The notes below the pieces were generated by a model. The model saw only the letters and a list, made by a program, of their open reading frames with translations, searched no databases and was not told the origin of the DNA. Positions 49,097 through 57,455 of a DNA stretch of 64,000 nt are shown in pieces; the stretch's first letter is position 1, and every line of letters starts with the position of its first letter. This DNA comes from Streptacidiphilus sp. P02-A3a (GTDB lineage: Bacteria > Actinomycetota > Actinomycetes > Streptomycetales > Streptomycetaceae). Both the position numbers and the translations under genes were made by a program. The DNA lies in assembly GCF_014084105.1 (NCBI RefSeq), contig NZ_CP048289.1, positions 6,767,922 to 6,831,921 on the forward strand, written 5' to 3'.

Positions 49097-50560
49097 GTGC
49101 CCAGAAACGCACTGTCACCCGTCGGCATACCCGAGCCCGGAGCCGAGCCCGGAGCCGAGCCCCCGCCGACGACCGCCGCCCGGGCGGCCCGGCAGGTCTC
49201 CCGACGACTGGACGCCCTGCCGGTGAGCCGCTGGCACCGCCGCGTGGTCACGGTCGTCGGCCTGGGGTCCTTCTTCAACTTCTTCGAGGTGGCCCTGGGC
49301 ACCCTGCTCATCCCCCTGCTGCCGGCCTCCTGGACCGCGACCACCATGGACAAGTCGCTCCTGATCGGCGCCCCGTTCGCCGGGGAGATGCTCGGCGCCC
49401 TGCTGCTCTCCGGTTACGCGGACCGCTTCGGCCGCAGGCGGATGTTCCAGTTCAACCTGATCGGCTACGCCGCCCTCGCCCTGGTCTGCGCGGCCGCGCC
49501 CAGCGGACCGGCCCTGGTCCTGCTCCGGGTGCTGGTCGGCGTCGGCCTGGGAGCCGAACTCACCCTGGTGGACACCTACCTGGTCGAGCTCATGCCCGCG
49601 GCCCACCGCGGCCGACTGCTGATCCGCAGCTACACCCTGGGCATGCTCGCCGTCCCCGTCGCCGGTGTGCTCGCCTCCAGGCTGCGCCACACCATGTCCG
49701 GACTCCCCAGCTGGCGCTGGATGCTCATCGGCAGCGCCCTGGGCGCGGTCGTGATCTGGCTCCTGCGACGGCGCCTGCCGGAGTCGCCCCGCTGGCTCGC
49801 CGCGCACGGCAGGAGCAGCGACGCCCTGGCCGAACTCGAACGCATCGAGAGCCTCGCCGGGGCCCCGGCGGGGCGCGCCACCGGGGCCGGATCCGGGCCG
49901 GACGAATCCGCCGCCGCAGCGGACCCCGAACCGGCGGACGTCCCACGGCTGCTCGCGCCCCCGCTGCGCCGCCGCACCGTGCTGCTGTGCGTCATGCAGG
50001 CGCTGGGACCGGTCGGCTTCTACGGCTTCGCCTCCATCGGCCCGCTGGTTCTGCTGCACAAGGGGTTCGGCGTCGTGGACTCCCTCGGATACTCCGCACT
50101 CACCGCGTTCGGCTACCCGCTCGGCGCGCTGCTGCTCGCCCCGCTGAGCGAGCGCTGCCAGCGCCGCACCCTGGTCATCGCCTCCACCCTGCTCGTGGGT
50201 GCGGCGGGCTGCCTGTTCGGCACCGCCACCAGTCCCACCGTGATCGTCGCCGCGGGCACCCTCACCACGCTGTCCTGCGTGGTGCAGTCCACCGTGGCCC
50301 GCGCCTACGCGGCGGAGCTGTTCCCCACCGCTGTCCGCAACACCGTCCTGGGACGCACCTACGCCCTGTCCCGCCTCGTCTCCGCCGTGCTGCCGTTCGT
50401 CGCCCTGACCGTCCTGGGCGCCCTGGGCGCCCTGGGCGCCCTGGGCGCCCTGGGCGCCGGTGTGCTCTACGTCGGCTGCGGCGCCCTGCTCGCCGTCCTG
50501 GCCGCAACCGTCCGGGCCCTGGGACCACCCACCAACGCCCTCTCCCTCGAAGCCGTCTGA
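49097..50560 (+). CDS. MFS transporter of the catabolic operon
   Basis: A 487-residue major facilitator, GTG 49097, 20 bases after DUF4387. The loop YADRFGRRRMFQ (motif A) and the PESPRWL-type segment LPESPRWLAAHGR after helix 6 place it with sugar- and aromatic-acid/H+ symporters, so it is probably an importer for the operon's substrate. The N-terminus holds an EPGAEPGAEP repeat. Near the C-terminus five exact 9-bp repeats encode LGALGALGALGALGA inside a membrane helix. A long charged central loop (~255-285) separates the halves. Confidence 0.88.
   Translation: MPRNALSPVGIPEPGAEPGAEPPPTTAARAARQVSRRLDALPVSRWHRRVVTVVGLGSFFNFFEVALGTLLIPLLPASWTATTMDKSLLIGAPFAGEMLGALLLSGYADRFGRRRMFQFNLIGYAALALVCAAAPSGPALVLLRVLVGVGLGAELTLVDTYLVELMPAAHRGRLLIRSYTLGMLAVPVAGVLASRLRHTMSGLPSWRWMLIGSALGAVVIWLLRRRLPESPRWLAAHGRSSDALAELERIESLAGAPAGRATGAGSGPDESAAAADPEPADVPRLLAPPLRRRTVLLCVMQALGPVGFYGFASIGPLVLLHKGFGVVDSLGYSALTAFGYPLGALLLAPLSERCQRRTLVIASTLLVGAAGCLFGTATSPTVIVAAGTLTTLSCVVQSTVARAYAAELFPTAVRNTVLGRTYALSRLVSAVLPFVALTVLGALGALGALGALGAGVLYVGCGALLAVLAATVRALGPPTNALSLEAV
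50414..50458 (+). repeat. Five 9-bp tandem repeats in a membrane helix
   Basis: CTGGGCGCC is repeated five times without variation, each unit coding Leu-Gly-Ala. In-frame slippage would change the helix length by three residues per unit. Confidence 0.95.
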
Positions 50561-50585
50561 CAGTCCGACCACCACCGGAGCAACC

Positions 50586-51443
50586 GTGCCCGCCTCACGC
50601 CCGATCACCCTGGCCGCCCTGAAGGCCCTGGACCCGCGACACCCCGGCATCGACCTGATGACCGGACGCACCCCGCTGTTCGCCTGCCGGGCCGACCAGC
50701 GGTTCTCCTACTGCCTCTACGTGCCCCGCGACCTCGACACCACCCGGCCCCACCCGCTGGTGGTCACCGTCCACGGAACCGAGCGCGACGCGACCGGTTA
50801 CCGCGACGCCTTCGCCGCCCTCGCCGACACCCACCAGTGCGTCATCCTGGCCCCGCTGTTCCCCGCTGCCATAGGGGACCCCGAGGACATCGACAACTAC
50901 AAGCTGATCGACTACCGGGGCATCCGCTTCGACCAGTTGCTCCTGGAGATGACCGCCGAGGCGGCACTGCGCTGGCCCATCGCCACCGACAGCTTCTTCC
51001 TGCACGGCTTCTCCGGCGGCGGCCAGTTCGCCCTGCGCTTCCTCTACCTGCACCCCGACCGCCTGGCCGGGGCCAGCATCGGCGCCCCCGGCCGGGTGAC
51101 CCTGCTCGACCCCACCGCCGCCTGGCCGCAGGGGACCTCCGACCTTCCCGACCGGTTCGGCACCGAGGTTCGACCCGACGCCCTGAGCAGCGTCCCGGTC
51201 CAGCTCCTGATCGGCGAACTGGACAACCAGCCGCACCCGTTGACGCCGCTCAACCGCACCGAGAGCATGCTGCTGCTGCGCGACAACCTGCTGGCCCACG
51301 GCCTGGCCCCGGTCCTCGACGTCGTCCCCGGCGCCGCCCACGACGGGGACGCGCTCGTCCCCGCCGCCGCCGAGTTCCTGGCCCGCCTGCTCCCGCGCCC
51401 GGGCGGTCCGGTACCGGACCGCCCGGGCACCGCCGCACCGTAG
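50586..51443 (+). CDS. Alpha/beta hydrolase of the AtuA operon
   Basis: A 285-residue PHB-depolymerase/feruloyl-esterase-like hydrolase without signal peptide, so it is cytoplasmic. PLVVTVHGTERDATGYR contains the oxyanion HG, FLHGFSGGGQFALRF the nucleophile G-F-S-G-G, and VVPGAAHDGDAL the catalytic His. LLIGELDNQ holds the acid region. GTG 50586 has GGAG upstream and lies 25 bases after the transporter. It probably cleaves an ester or thioester in the same pathway as AtuA. Confidence 0.85.
   Translation: MPASRPITLAALKALDPRHPGIDLMTGRTPLFACRADQRFSYCLYVPRDLDTTRPHPLVVTVHGTERDATGYRDAFAALADTHQCVILAPLFPAAIGDPEDIDNYKLIDYRGIRFDQLLLEMTAEAALRWPIATDSFFLHGFSGGGQFALRFLYLHPDRLAGASIGAPGRVTLLDPTAAWPQGTSDLPDRFGTEVRPDALSSVPVQLLIGELDNQPHPLTPLNRTESMLLLRDNLLAHGLAPVLDVVPGAAHDGDALVPAAAEFLARLLPRPGGPVPDRPGTAAP
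51397..51428. terminator. 32-bp perfect palindrome inside the hydrolase 3' end
   Basis: Bases 51397-51412 are the exact reverse complement of 51413-51428, centred on GGTACC. It lies in the last 16 codons of the hydrolase gene and 105 bases from the end of the convergent sigma-factor gene, so it can serve as a bidirectional terminator encoded within the reading frame. Confidence 0.7.
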
Positions 51444-51532
51444 CGACGGGCTGTCCGGTCCGTGCCGCGCCGAGCGAACGGCCGCCGCCCGGCGGCGCGT
51501 CCACTCCACGGAGAGCGGTCCGGACGGGGTGG

Positions 51533-52438
51533 TCAGTCCTGGGTCAGGAGCTGGTCGCGCAGCTGGCCGAGGGTGCGGGAGAGGAGGCGTGAGACGTGCA
51601 TCTGGGAGATGCCCAGGGCTGCGCCGATCTCGGACTGGGTCATCTCGGCGCCGAAGCGCATGGAGATGATGGCCTTGTCGCGCTCGCCGAGACGGGCCAT
51701 GAGCGGCCTGAGGGACTCCAGGTTGACGACCATGTCCATACCGGGGTCGACCTCGCCCAGGCGGGCGGTGAACGAGGTGCTCTCGTCGTCCTCCTCGCCG
51801 GGGGCACCGGCGTCGATGGAGCTGACCGTGTACCCGTTGGCGGCGACGAGTCCTTCGCGGACCTCGTCCTCGCTGATCTCCAGGTGCGCGGCGAGCTCGG
51901 CGGGGGTCGGCGGCCGACCGATCACGGTGGCGAGGTCGTCGGTCGCCCGGGCCAGGGTCAGCCGCAGCTCCTGCAACCGGCGCGGGACGTGGACGGCCCA
52001 GCTGGTGTCGCGGAAGAACCGCTTGATCTCCCCGACGATGGTGGGCAGCGCGAAGGTGGGGAACTCGGTCTCCTGGTCGACATCGAACCGGTCGATGGCC
52101 TTGATCAGGCCGATGGTGCCGACCTGGACGATGTCCTCCATCGGCTCGCTGCGGGTCCTGAACCGCCGGGCCGCGAACTTGACCAGGGTGAGGTTCAGCT
52201 CGACCAGGGTGTTGCGCACGTACTGGTACTCGTGCGTCCCCTCCTCCAGCTCCGCCAGGCGGGCGAACAGCACCTTGGACATCGCCCGCGCGTCCGGACC
52301 GGTGCTGTTGCGCGGGTCCGACAGGTCCAGCTCGGGGAACAGCTCCGCCCCCTGGCGCGAGGGGGCCGGCCCGGTGGCCTCAGGGGCGCGCGGCGCGGTG
52401 CCCGGCGCCGAGGTGGTGGACGGGAGGGTGGACAGCAT
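51533..52438 (-). CDS. SigB/SigF-type general-stress sigma factor
   Basis: A 301-residue sigma factor of the stress/sporulation subfamily. Region 2 includes LVKFAARRFRTRSEPMEDIVQVGTIGLIKAIDRFD and PTFALPTIVGEIKRFFRDTSW; region 3 includes VHVPRRLQELR; region 4 includes DKAIISMRFGAEMTQSEIGAALGISQMHVSRLLSRTL. ATG 52438 is taken as the start. The first ~65 residues are a poorly conserved Ser/Thr/Pro-rich extension. These sigmas are held by anti-sigma kinases and released by STAS antagonists, which are encoded close by at 53.7-57.0 kb, but no anti-sigma kinase gene is visible in the window. Confidence 0.92.
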   Translation of the reverse strand: MLSTLPSTTSAPGTAPRAPEATGPAPSRQGAELFPELDLSDPRNSTGPDARAMSKVLFARLAELEEGTHEYQYVRNTLVELNLTLVKFAARRFRTRSEPMEDIVQVGTIGLIKAIDRFDVDQETEFPTFALPTIVGEIKRFFRDTSWAVHVPRRLQELRLTLARATDDLATVIGRPPTPAELAAHLEISEDEVREGLVAANGYTVSSIDAGAPGEEDDESTSFTARLGEVDPGMDMVVNLESLRPLMARLGERDKAIISMRFGAEMTQSEIGAALGISQMHVSRLLSRTLGQLRDQLLTQD

Positions 52439-52608
52439 CAGGAATCCCCATTCGGATGAGACACGGCAAGTCCGTGTTCGGCGCGCTACGGCACCTGTGC
52501 GAGGCCCTCTACCCCACCTGGCGATGTTCAGCATCCCCAGTCACGGGAAAAATACCGAGCCGACCCACCGGGCCCGCGGTGTCGCGACGCCACCTCCTGG
52601 ACCAGGGG

Positions 52609-53613
52609 TTACCGCCGCAGCAGCGCCGCGACCACGGGCAGCGCGAGGAAGGCGCTCATCGGCAGGAAGACCGCCCGGTCGAACCAGAGGACGGCGACGA
52701 ACTCGCGCAGCGCCGCCGCCAACCAGTACGAGGGCGCGGTCCAGGCACCGGCGGCGCTGCCCCGCACGCCCAGCCGCCGCATCAGCAGGGCCGTGCGGAA
52801 GGCGTGGAAGTCGCTGGTGATCACGGTGCAGCGGTAGCCCGGGTCCGCCCCGCGCATGATGCGGGCGCTGTTGGCGAGGTTCTCCTCGGTGTTGCGGGAG
52901 CGGTCCTCGCGGCGGACGCGGTCGCCGGGAACGCCCCGGGCCAGGAGGTAGTCCGCCATCGCCTCGGCCTCCGAACGCTCCTCGTCCGGTCCCCGTCCTC
53001 CGGAGGTGAGCAGGGTCGGGCGGCAGCCGCGGGCGTGCAGGGCCCGGTACACGCTCAGACCGCGGTCCAGCCGACCCGCGAGCAGCGGCGAGACGTCACC
53101 GTCGACGAGGCCCGCGCCGAGGACCACGACGTAGTCGGCGGCCCGACGCGGTCGCAGCCGCCCGCTCAGTGCGGCATGCCCCAGGAACTGGACGAAGAGC
53201 AGCGCCAGGTACGCGGCCGGTGCGTCCAGGACCAGGCAGACCACCAGCGCCAGGTGCCCGCCGGAGCAGCAGCCGGTCAGCACGGTCAGCACGGCGAGCG
53301 CCGCCAGGCCGGTACCGGCCGTCAGCGCGGCCAACTGGGGCGGCGCGGAGCCCTGTGACCGGATCAGCAGCAGACCGTCCACGACCAGCAGTGCCGCGAG
53401 CGCCAGCGCTCCGACGGCAGCCGTGGCCGCCAGGGCGACGGCGGCGGCGGTCCATGACGGACCGTGCGGCACCGCCAGCCGGGACACCGTCGCCGATCCG
53501 AGGGAGACCACGGACAGCGCCAGCAGTACCGACCGGCGGAACGGCTGCCCGGTCCACAGCGCGGCCAACGCGCACACCAGGGCGAAACCCCCGGCGATCA
53601 GAGCCTGCACCAT
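52609..53613 (-). CDS. YdcF/SanA-like DUF218 membrane protein
   Basis: A 334-residue protein. The N-terminal ~155 residues make four or five membrane segments. The DUF218 domain follows: ADYVVVLGAGLVDGDVSPLLAGRLDRGLSVYRAL, GGRGPDEERSEAEAMADYLLARGVP and RNTEENLANSARIM, ending in VITSDFHAFRTALLMRR. A last hydrophobic segment closes it. The family is tied to cell-envelope functions such as vancomycin sensitivity and envelope polysaccharide, but the reaction is not established. It stands alone between the sigma factor and STAS genes. Confidence 0.87.
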   Translation of the reverse strand: MVQALIAGGFALVCALAALWTGQPFRRSVLLALSVVSLGSATVSRLAVPHGPSWTAAAVALAATAAVGALALAALLVVDGLLLIRSQGSAPPQLAALTAGTGLAALAVLTVLTGCCSGGHLALVVCLVLDAPAAYLALLFVQFLGHAALSGRLRPRRAADYVVVLGAGLVDGDVSPLLAGRLDRGLSVYRALHARGCRPTLLTSGGRGPDEERSEAEAMADYLLARGVPGDRVRREDRSRNTEENLANSARIMRGADPGYRCTVITSDFHAFRTALLMRRLGVRGSAAGAWTAPSYWLAAALREFVAVLWFDRAVFLPMSAFLALPVVAALLRR

Positions 53614-53738
53614 CCTGCCCCCATGACCCTCGACGCCTCCCCCGCCGTGCTGCCGGGGCAGGTCACCCCTGCCCGCTCACTCGCGCGCGACACCGGCCCG
53701 GAGCCGCGGGACCTGGGGCGGGCGACTCCCGGTCGCGC

Positions 53739-54122
53739 TCAGGTGGCGGTGGCGGCCGCGGTCTCCTCGCCGTGGTCCTGGCAGGGGGCGGTGAGGGCGT
53801 CGGCGAGGTGGAGGTCCAGCCCGGTGATGGCCAGGACCTGCTGCTGGTGCTGGTCCAGGCCGACCAGGTGGAGTTGGACGCCGTCGGTGTCGGTGCAGCG
53901 CTTGATCCAGATCAGGGCGGACAGGCCCGAGGAGTCGCAGGCGTCCACGGCGGTGAAGTCCAGCGTGAGGCACTGCGGTGCGGGCACCCGGGCCAGGGCT
54001 TCGTCGACGGCCTGGCGCAGGTCGTCGACGGTCTCGAAGTCGCACGGTCCGCTGAGGGTCAGCACGACGCGTCCCGGGGCACTGTGCTGGACGGTGATCG
54101 CCAGCGGTTCGGTGGTGTTCAT
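53739..54122 (-). CDS. STAS-domain anti-sigma-factor antagonist
   Basis: A 127-residue SpoIIAA/RsbV-like protein. VDACDSSGLSALIWIKR holds the phosphorylatable Ser (S64 in D-S-S-G). Unphosphorylated, such proteins bind the anti-sigma kinase and free the sigma factor. Its ATG overlaps the stop of the cobalamin-binding gene (ATGA), so both are made from one message with the PP2C phosphatase upstream that would dephosphorylate it. The C-terminal His/Glu/Ala/Thr tail is unusual but short. Confidence 0.92.
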   Translation of the reverse strand: MNTTEPLAITVQHSAPGRVVLTLSGPCDFETVDDLRQAVDEALARVPAPQCLTLDFTAVDACDSSGLSALIWIKRCTDTDGVQLHLVGLDQHQQQVLAITGLDLHLADALTAPCQDHGEETAAATAT

Positions 54123-55225
54123 ACGCGGTCCTCGGTCGTACGGCTGTGCGCGGGTCCCCCGGCTTGGATCACCGCGGATCGGCCGGTGTCGATGATGGCC
54201 AGCGCCCGCGGGAAATCGTGCAGTTGGGTGGCGATGACGTCCAGGGCGGGCAGCAGCGTGTGCGCGGGGACGTCGCGGGCCCGCAGGACGTCGGCGGTCC
54301 AGCCCAGGAAGTCGGCCAGTATCTCGGCCCGGTCGATGTACACGGCGGCGACGAGGAAGTCGACGACGTGGCCGATGTCCTCGCGGGTGTGCTCGCGCTG
54401 CTGGTCGGTGTAGCCGCTCATGGCGGGCAGCCGTTCCCGCAGTCCGGTCATGGTCTGCTCGACGAGCTGCCGCCGACTACGGCTCAGCAGGGTGTACTCC
54501 TGGTCGGCCAGGTGCGGCAGCGCGGTGAAGGGGTCGGCCGGGTCCCGGTAGGCCGGCGTCATCGCCTCCCGGTCCTCCAGCCGGGTCGCGGCGCTGTCGG
54601 CGTCCGCTGCCCAGGCGTCGGCGCCGAGCAGTCTCGCGTAGCGGCCATGGCGTCCGAAGGCCGCGCCGCCGACCAGGACCGGGACTCCGGCGGCCTGGCA
54701 GGCGGCGATGGTGGCGTGGGCCGTGGGCAGGCGGGTGGCCAGCGAGCAGGACAGCGCGACGGCGTCGGGACCGTTGGCGTGCAGGTGCGCGATCAGGTGC
54801 GGGGTGGGCACGTGGGCGCCGAGGAAGTCGACCTGCCAGCCGCGCAGTCGCAGCGTCTCGGCGACCAGGCGGGCCGGCAGCGCGTGCCACTCGCCGTCCA
54901 CGCAGGCCACGGTGACCCGGCCGCGGGTGCCGCGGCCGCTGGTCGTGCGGTGGCGGGAGAGGGCGGCGATGGCGCGGTCGCTGATGGCGGTCGCGGCGTG
55001 CTCCTGGGCCACGGTGAACCGCGCCGCCGCCCACTCCTCGCCGACCAGGGCCTGCGCCGGGGCGATGACGTCCAGCAGGATCCGCTGGGCGCTCAGTCCG
55101 CTGTCCCGCGCCCGCAGCACGAGGTCGACCGCCCGGTACTCGTCCATGGCGGCCAGTGCGGCGAAGAAGTCCTGTTGCCAGGCGGCCGCGGTTGGGGCGT
55201 CGATCGTGTCTGCCTGACCGGTCAC
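54119..55225 (-). CDS. Cobalamin-binding sensor-like protein
   Basis: A 368-residue protein. Residues ~10-85 are a four-helix B12-binding cap domain (LVGEEWAAARFTVAQEHAAT). Residues ~95-210 are a Rossmann B12-binding domain with the His ligand in CVDGEWHALPARL, SCSLATRLP and VPVLVGGAAFG. The last ~130 residues are a helical domain with REDIGHVVDFLVAAVYIDRAEILADFLGW. GTG 55225 has GGAAGG upstream. No DNA-binding or methyltransferase domain is attached. Set between PP2C and STAS genes, it may be a light- or redox-responsive input to the sigma-factor partner switch (inference by analogy with B12 photoreceptors). Confidence 0.85.
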   Translation of the reverse strand: MTGQADTIDAPTAAAWQQDFFAALAAMDEYRAVDLVLRARDSGLSAQRILLDVIAPAQALVGEEWAAARFTVAQEHAATAISDRAIAALSRHRTTSGRGTRGRVTVACVDGEWHALPARLVAETLRLRGWQVDFLGAHVPTPHLIAHLHANGPDAVALSCSLATRLPTAHATIAACQAAGVPVLVGGAAFGRHGRYARLLGADAWAADADSAATRLEDREAMTPAYRDPADPFTALPHLADQEYTLLSRSRRQLVEQTMTGLRERLPAMSGYTDQQREHTREDIGHVVDFLVAAVYIDRAEILADFLGWTADVLRARDVPAHTLLPALDVIATQLHDFPRALAIIDTGRSAVIQAGGPAHSRTTEDRV

Positions 55226-55266
55226 CGGAGCCGCCTTCCGCTGCGGCACCACCCGGTAGTGGCACC

Positions 55267-56967
55267 TCATCCGGTGTACCTGCCCCGTCCGTGGCCGTTC
55301 ACCATCGTCAGATGCGATCCGCGGCGCGGGGCGCCCAGGGCCAGCAGGGCGATGTCGTCGTGCTCGCCACCGCCCAGCCACTGCGAGGTGACCAGTTCCA
55401 CCCGCTCCACCACCGCCTCCACCGGCATCCCGGCGCACCCGGCCAGGGTGTCGCGGAGCCGCTGTTCCTCGAACATCTCCCGGCCGCTGGGGCCGCCGCG
55501 GGCCTCGGTGACACCGTCGGAGAACAGCAGGCACATCTCCCCCGGCTCCAGCACCGTGGTCCAGGTGGTGGAGGTGATGTCGGGCAGCGCGCCGATCAGC
55601 GTGCCCCGGGTGGCGGCCTGGTGCACGCTGCCGTCCGCCCGGATGATCAGCGGGGCGGGGTGCCCGGCGCAGGTCAGCCGTAGTTCCAGGCGTCCGTTGT
55701 CGGTCGGGGTGACTCCGGCCAGGACCAGGGTGACGAAGCGGGCGTCCCGGTCGTCCAGGAGGGTGGCGTTCAGCAGTTCCAGCAGGTGGCGGTGGCGCGG
55801 CTCAAGGCGGCGCAGCGCGGCCAGGGTGTTGCGGATCTTCCCGGTCAGGATCGCGGCACCGGGGCCCTTGCCGCACACGTCCCCGAGCATCAGCAGCGTC
55901 TCGGTCGGCCCGTCCTCCTCGCCCGGGGTGGGCAGCGGCGGGTGGACGTCGTAGAAGTCGCCGCCGATCAGGTCGGCGGCCCGGGCGGGGCGGTAGGAGC
56001 TGGCCAGGTCGATGCCGTCGAGGCGGTCGATGGCCGGGGGGATCAGGGCACGCTGCAGGATGTCGGTGGTCTCGGCGCGCTCCGCGTACAGTACGGCGGC
56101 CGAGATCGCGGCCCCGGCGCGGGCGGCGAAGATCCGCGCGAAGAGCTCCTCCTCGTCGTCGAAGCACGGACGTCCCGCGCGGCGCAGCAGGATCAGCGCT
56201 CCGACCGAGGTACCGCTGCCCGGCAGCGGGGTGACGACCAGCGATCCGAGTTCGCCGAAGCCCTCGGGGACGAGCCAGGCCGGGGCGAGGTCGGGGTGGA
56301 CCCAGCGCGAGGGCACCGGCGGGAATCCGGCCAGGGCGTCACTCAGCCCCGGTACCTGGTCGACGTCCACGCCGATGGTCAGTTCCTCGATCTGCCGACC
56401 GCGCACCATCCGGGTCAGCGCGACGCGGCGCCCGCGGGCGGGGGTGACCACGACCGCCGCGTCGGCGAGTTGCTCGGCGGCGAGCTCCGCGGTCACCCGC
56501 AGGCAGCGCCGCTGGTTGAGCGAGGCCAGCAGCCGGGCCGAGGCCCGTACCAGGAACTGGGTGCGGATCCGCTCGTCGCTCAGCCGCTGCAGGGCGGCGC
56601 GTTCCGCGGTGACGTCGGTCAGCAGCCAGCCGGTGCACTCCCCCGGCAGCGGCTGCGCGGTGGCCCGGAACATCCGTCCGGCCACCGAACCGTCCAGCGC
56701 GTCCACGCCCTGCTCCTGCGCCCGCACCAGCCAGGGGGCGACCACGTCGGCGGTGAACGCGTCGCTCTCGCCCAGGGCCGGGAAGAGCGCTTCCGCGGCC
56801 TTGTTGTGCAGCCGTACCCGGACCGGGCTCCCGGCCACGACCAGCACCGGCGCCGCGGCGTCGACCAGGGCGCGCAGCAGCGGCGCGCCGACAGCCGGCC
56901 GCGGCGTCTCGGCGGACGCCGCCGAGGCCGACGGTGCTGGGTTGGGTGCGGGCGGAGTGGAGGTCAT
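55267..56967 (-). CDS. PAS-GAF-SpoIIE (PP2C) phosphatase
   Basis: A 566-residue RsbU/RsbP-like phosphatase. Residues ~25-130 are PAS-like (VRLHNKAAEALFP ... GWLLTDVTAERAAL), ~135-300 GAF-like, and ~320-555 the PP2C domain with metal-binding Asp in IGGDFYDVHPP, MLGDVCGKGPGAA, LFSDGVTEAR and GEHDDIALLAL. It should dephosphorylate the STAS antagonist encoded downstream and so switch on a SigB-type regulon. ATG 56967 has a poor ribosome site. The gap to the cobalamin gene is 41 bases. Two palindromes lie upstream at 57029-57073. Confidence 0.92.
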   Translation of the reverse strand: MTSTPPAPNPAPSASAASAETPRPAVGAPLLRALVDAAAPVLVVAGSPVRVRLHNKAAEALFPALGESDAFTADVVAPWLVRAQEQGVDALDGSVAGRMFRATAQPLPGECTGWLLTDVTAERAALQRLSDERIRTQFLVRASARLLASLNQRRCLRVTAELAAEQLADAAVVVTPARGRRVALTRMVRGRQIEELTIGVDVDQVPGLSDALAGFPPVPSRWVHPDLAPAWLVPEGFGELGSLVVTPLPGSGTSVGALILLRRAGRPCFDDEEELFARIFAARAGAAISAAVLYAERAETTDILQRALIPPAIDRLDGIDLASSYRPARAADLIGGDFYDVHPPLPTPGEEDGPTETLLMLGDVCGKGPGAAILTGKIRNTLAALRRLEPRHRHLLELLNATLLDDRDARFVTLVLAGVTPTDNGRLELRLTCAGHPAPLIIRADGSVHQAATRGTLIGALPDITSTTWTTVLEPGEMCLLFSDGVTEARGGPSGREMFEEQRLRDTLAGCAGMPVEAVVERVELVTSQWLGGGEHDDIALLALGAPRRGSHLTMVNGHGRGRYTG

Positions 56968-57455
56968 CAAGGATCACAGGCCCGGTCACCGGTGGTGCCA
57001 GGCCGACCCCTTCCTCTGTGTCGACGGCCGACAACAGATGTTGTCGCATGGCTACCGTCTCGCTGTGAGACGGATAAGGCAAGCCCGTGCCCGGGTCGCC
57101 GGAAAGACGAACGACTCTATCAAGCCCTCCGCCTACCCCGCAGAACGCGGCGCACTCCCCGGCGCCGGTGGTCGACAGCGCCGGTCCCGGTTGACGGGAT
57201 TTCGGTCGCCGGGCTGGCGCGCCACCGCGCGGCCAGGTCGTTTCCGTGACCGGGTCGCGTCCGTAGGCGTTAACGTCAGCCAACGCGTCCACCCCCCGCT
57301 TGAGCGGCAGGTGTGACGCGTCGGTGCGTGCCGATCGTTGCCCCGCCGGGAATGGGAGTCCCTCCGGTGAGCACCGAGACCGGTGACCGGCGCGGTCGTA
57401 CCGCGCCGCGCGCTGACGAGATCTCCGCCACCGCCCGCGGCCCGCGCCGTTTCCC
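56968..57455. other. Gap upstream of the PP2C operon
   Basis: About 490 bases between the divergent PP2C gene and the MFS remnant. It holds the two palindromes listed separately and no supported gene. The remaining sequence shows no clear promoter pair. Confidence 0.5.
57029..57073. promoter_or_regulatory. Two perfect palindromes upstream of the PP2C operon
   Basis: CGACAACA-GA-TGTTGTCG (57029-57046) is followed 8 bases later by CCGTCTC-GCTGT-GAGACGG (57055-57073). They lie 62-106 bases before the PP2C start. The first, AT-rich for this genome, is a strong operator candidate; the second could be an operator or a hairpin. Confidence 0.65.

Noticed and set aside
52505-52600. SigB-type promoter (GTTT-N-GGGTA) upstream of the sigma-factor gene
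   Set aside because: A GGGGTA is present on the minus strand near 52515, but no GTTT at the right distance, so autoregulation cannot be supported from sequence.
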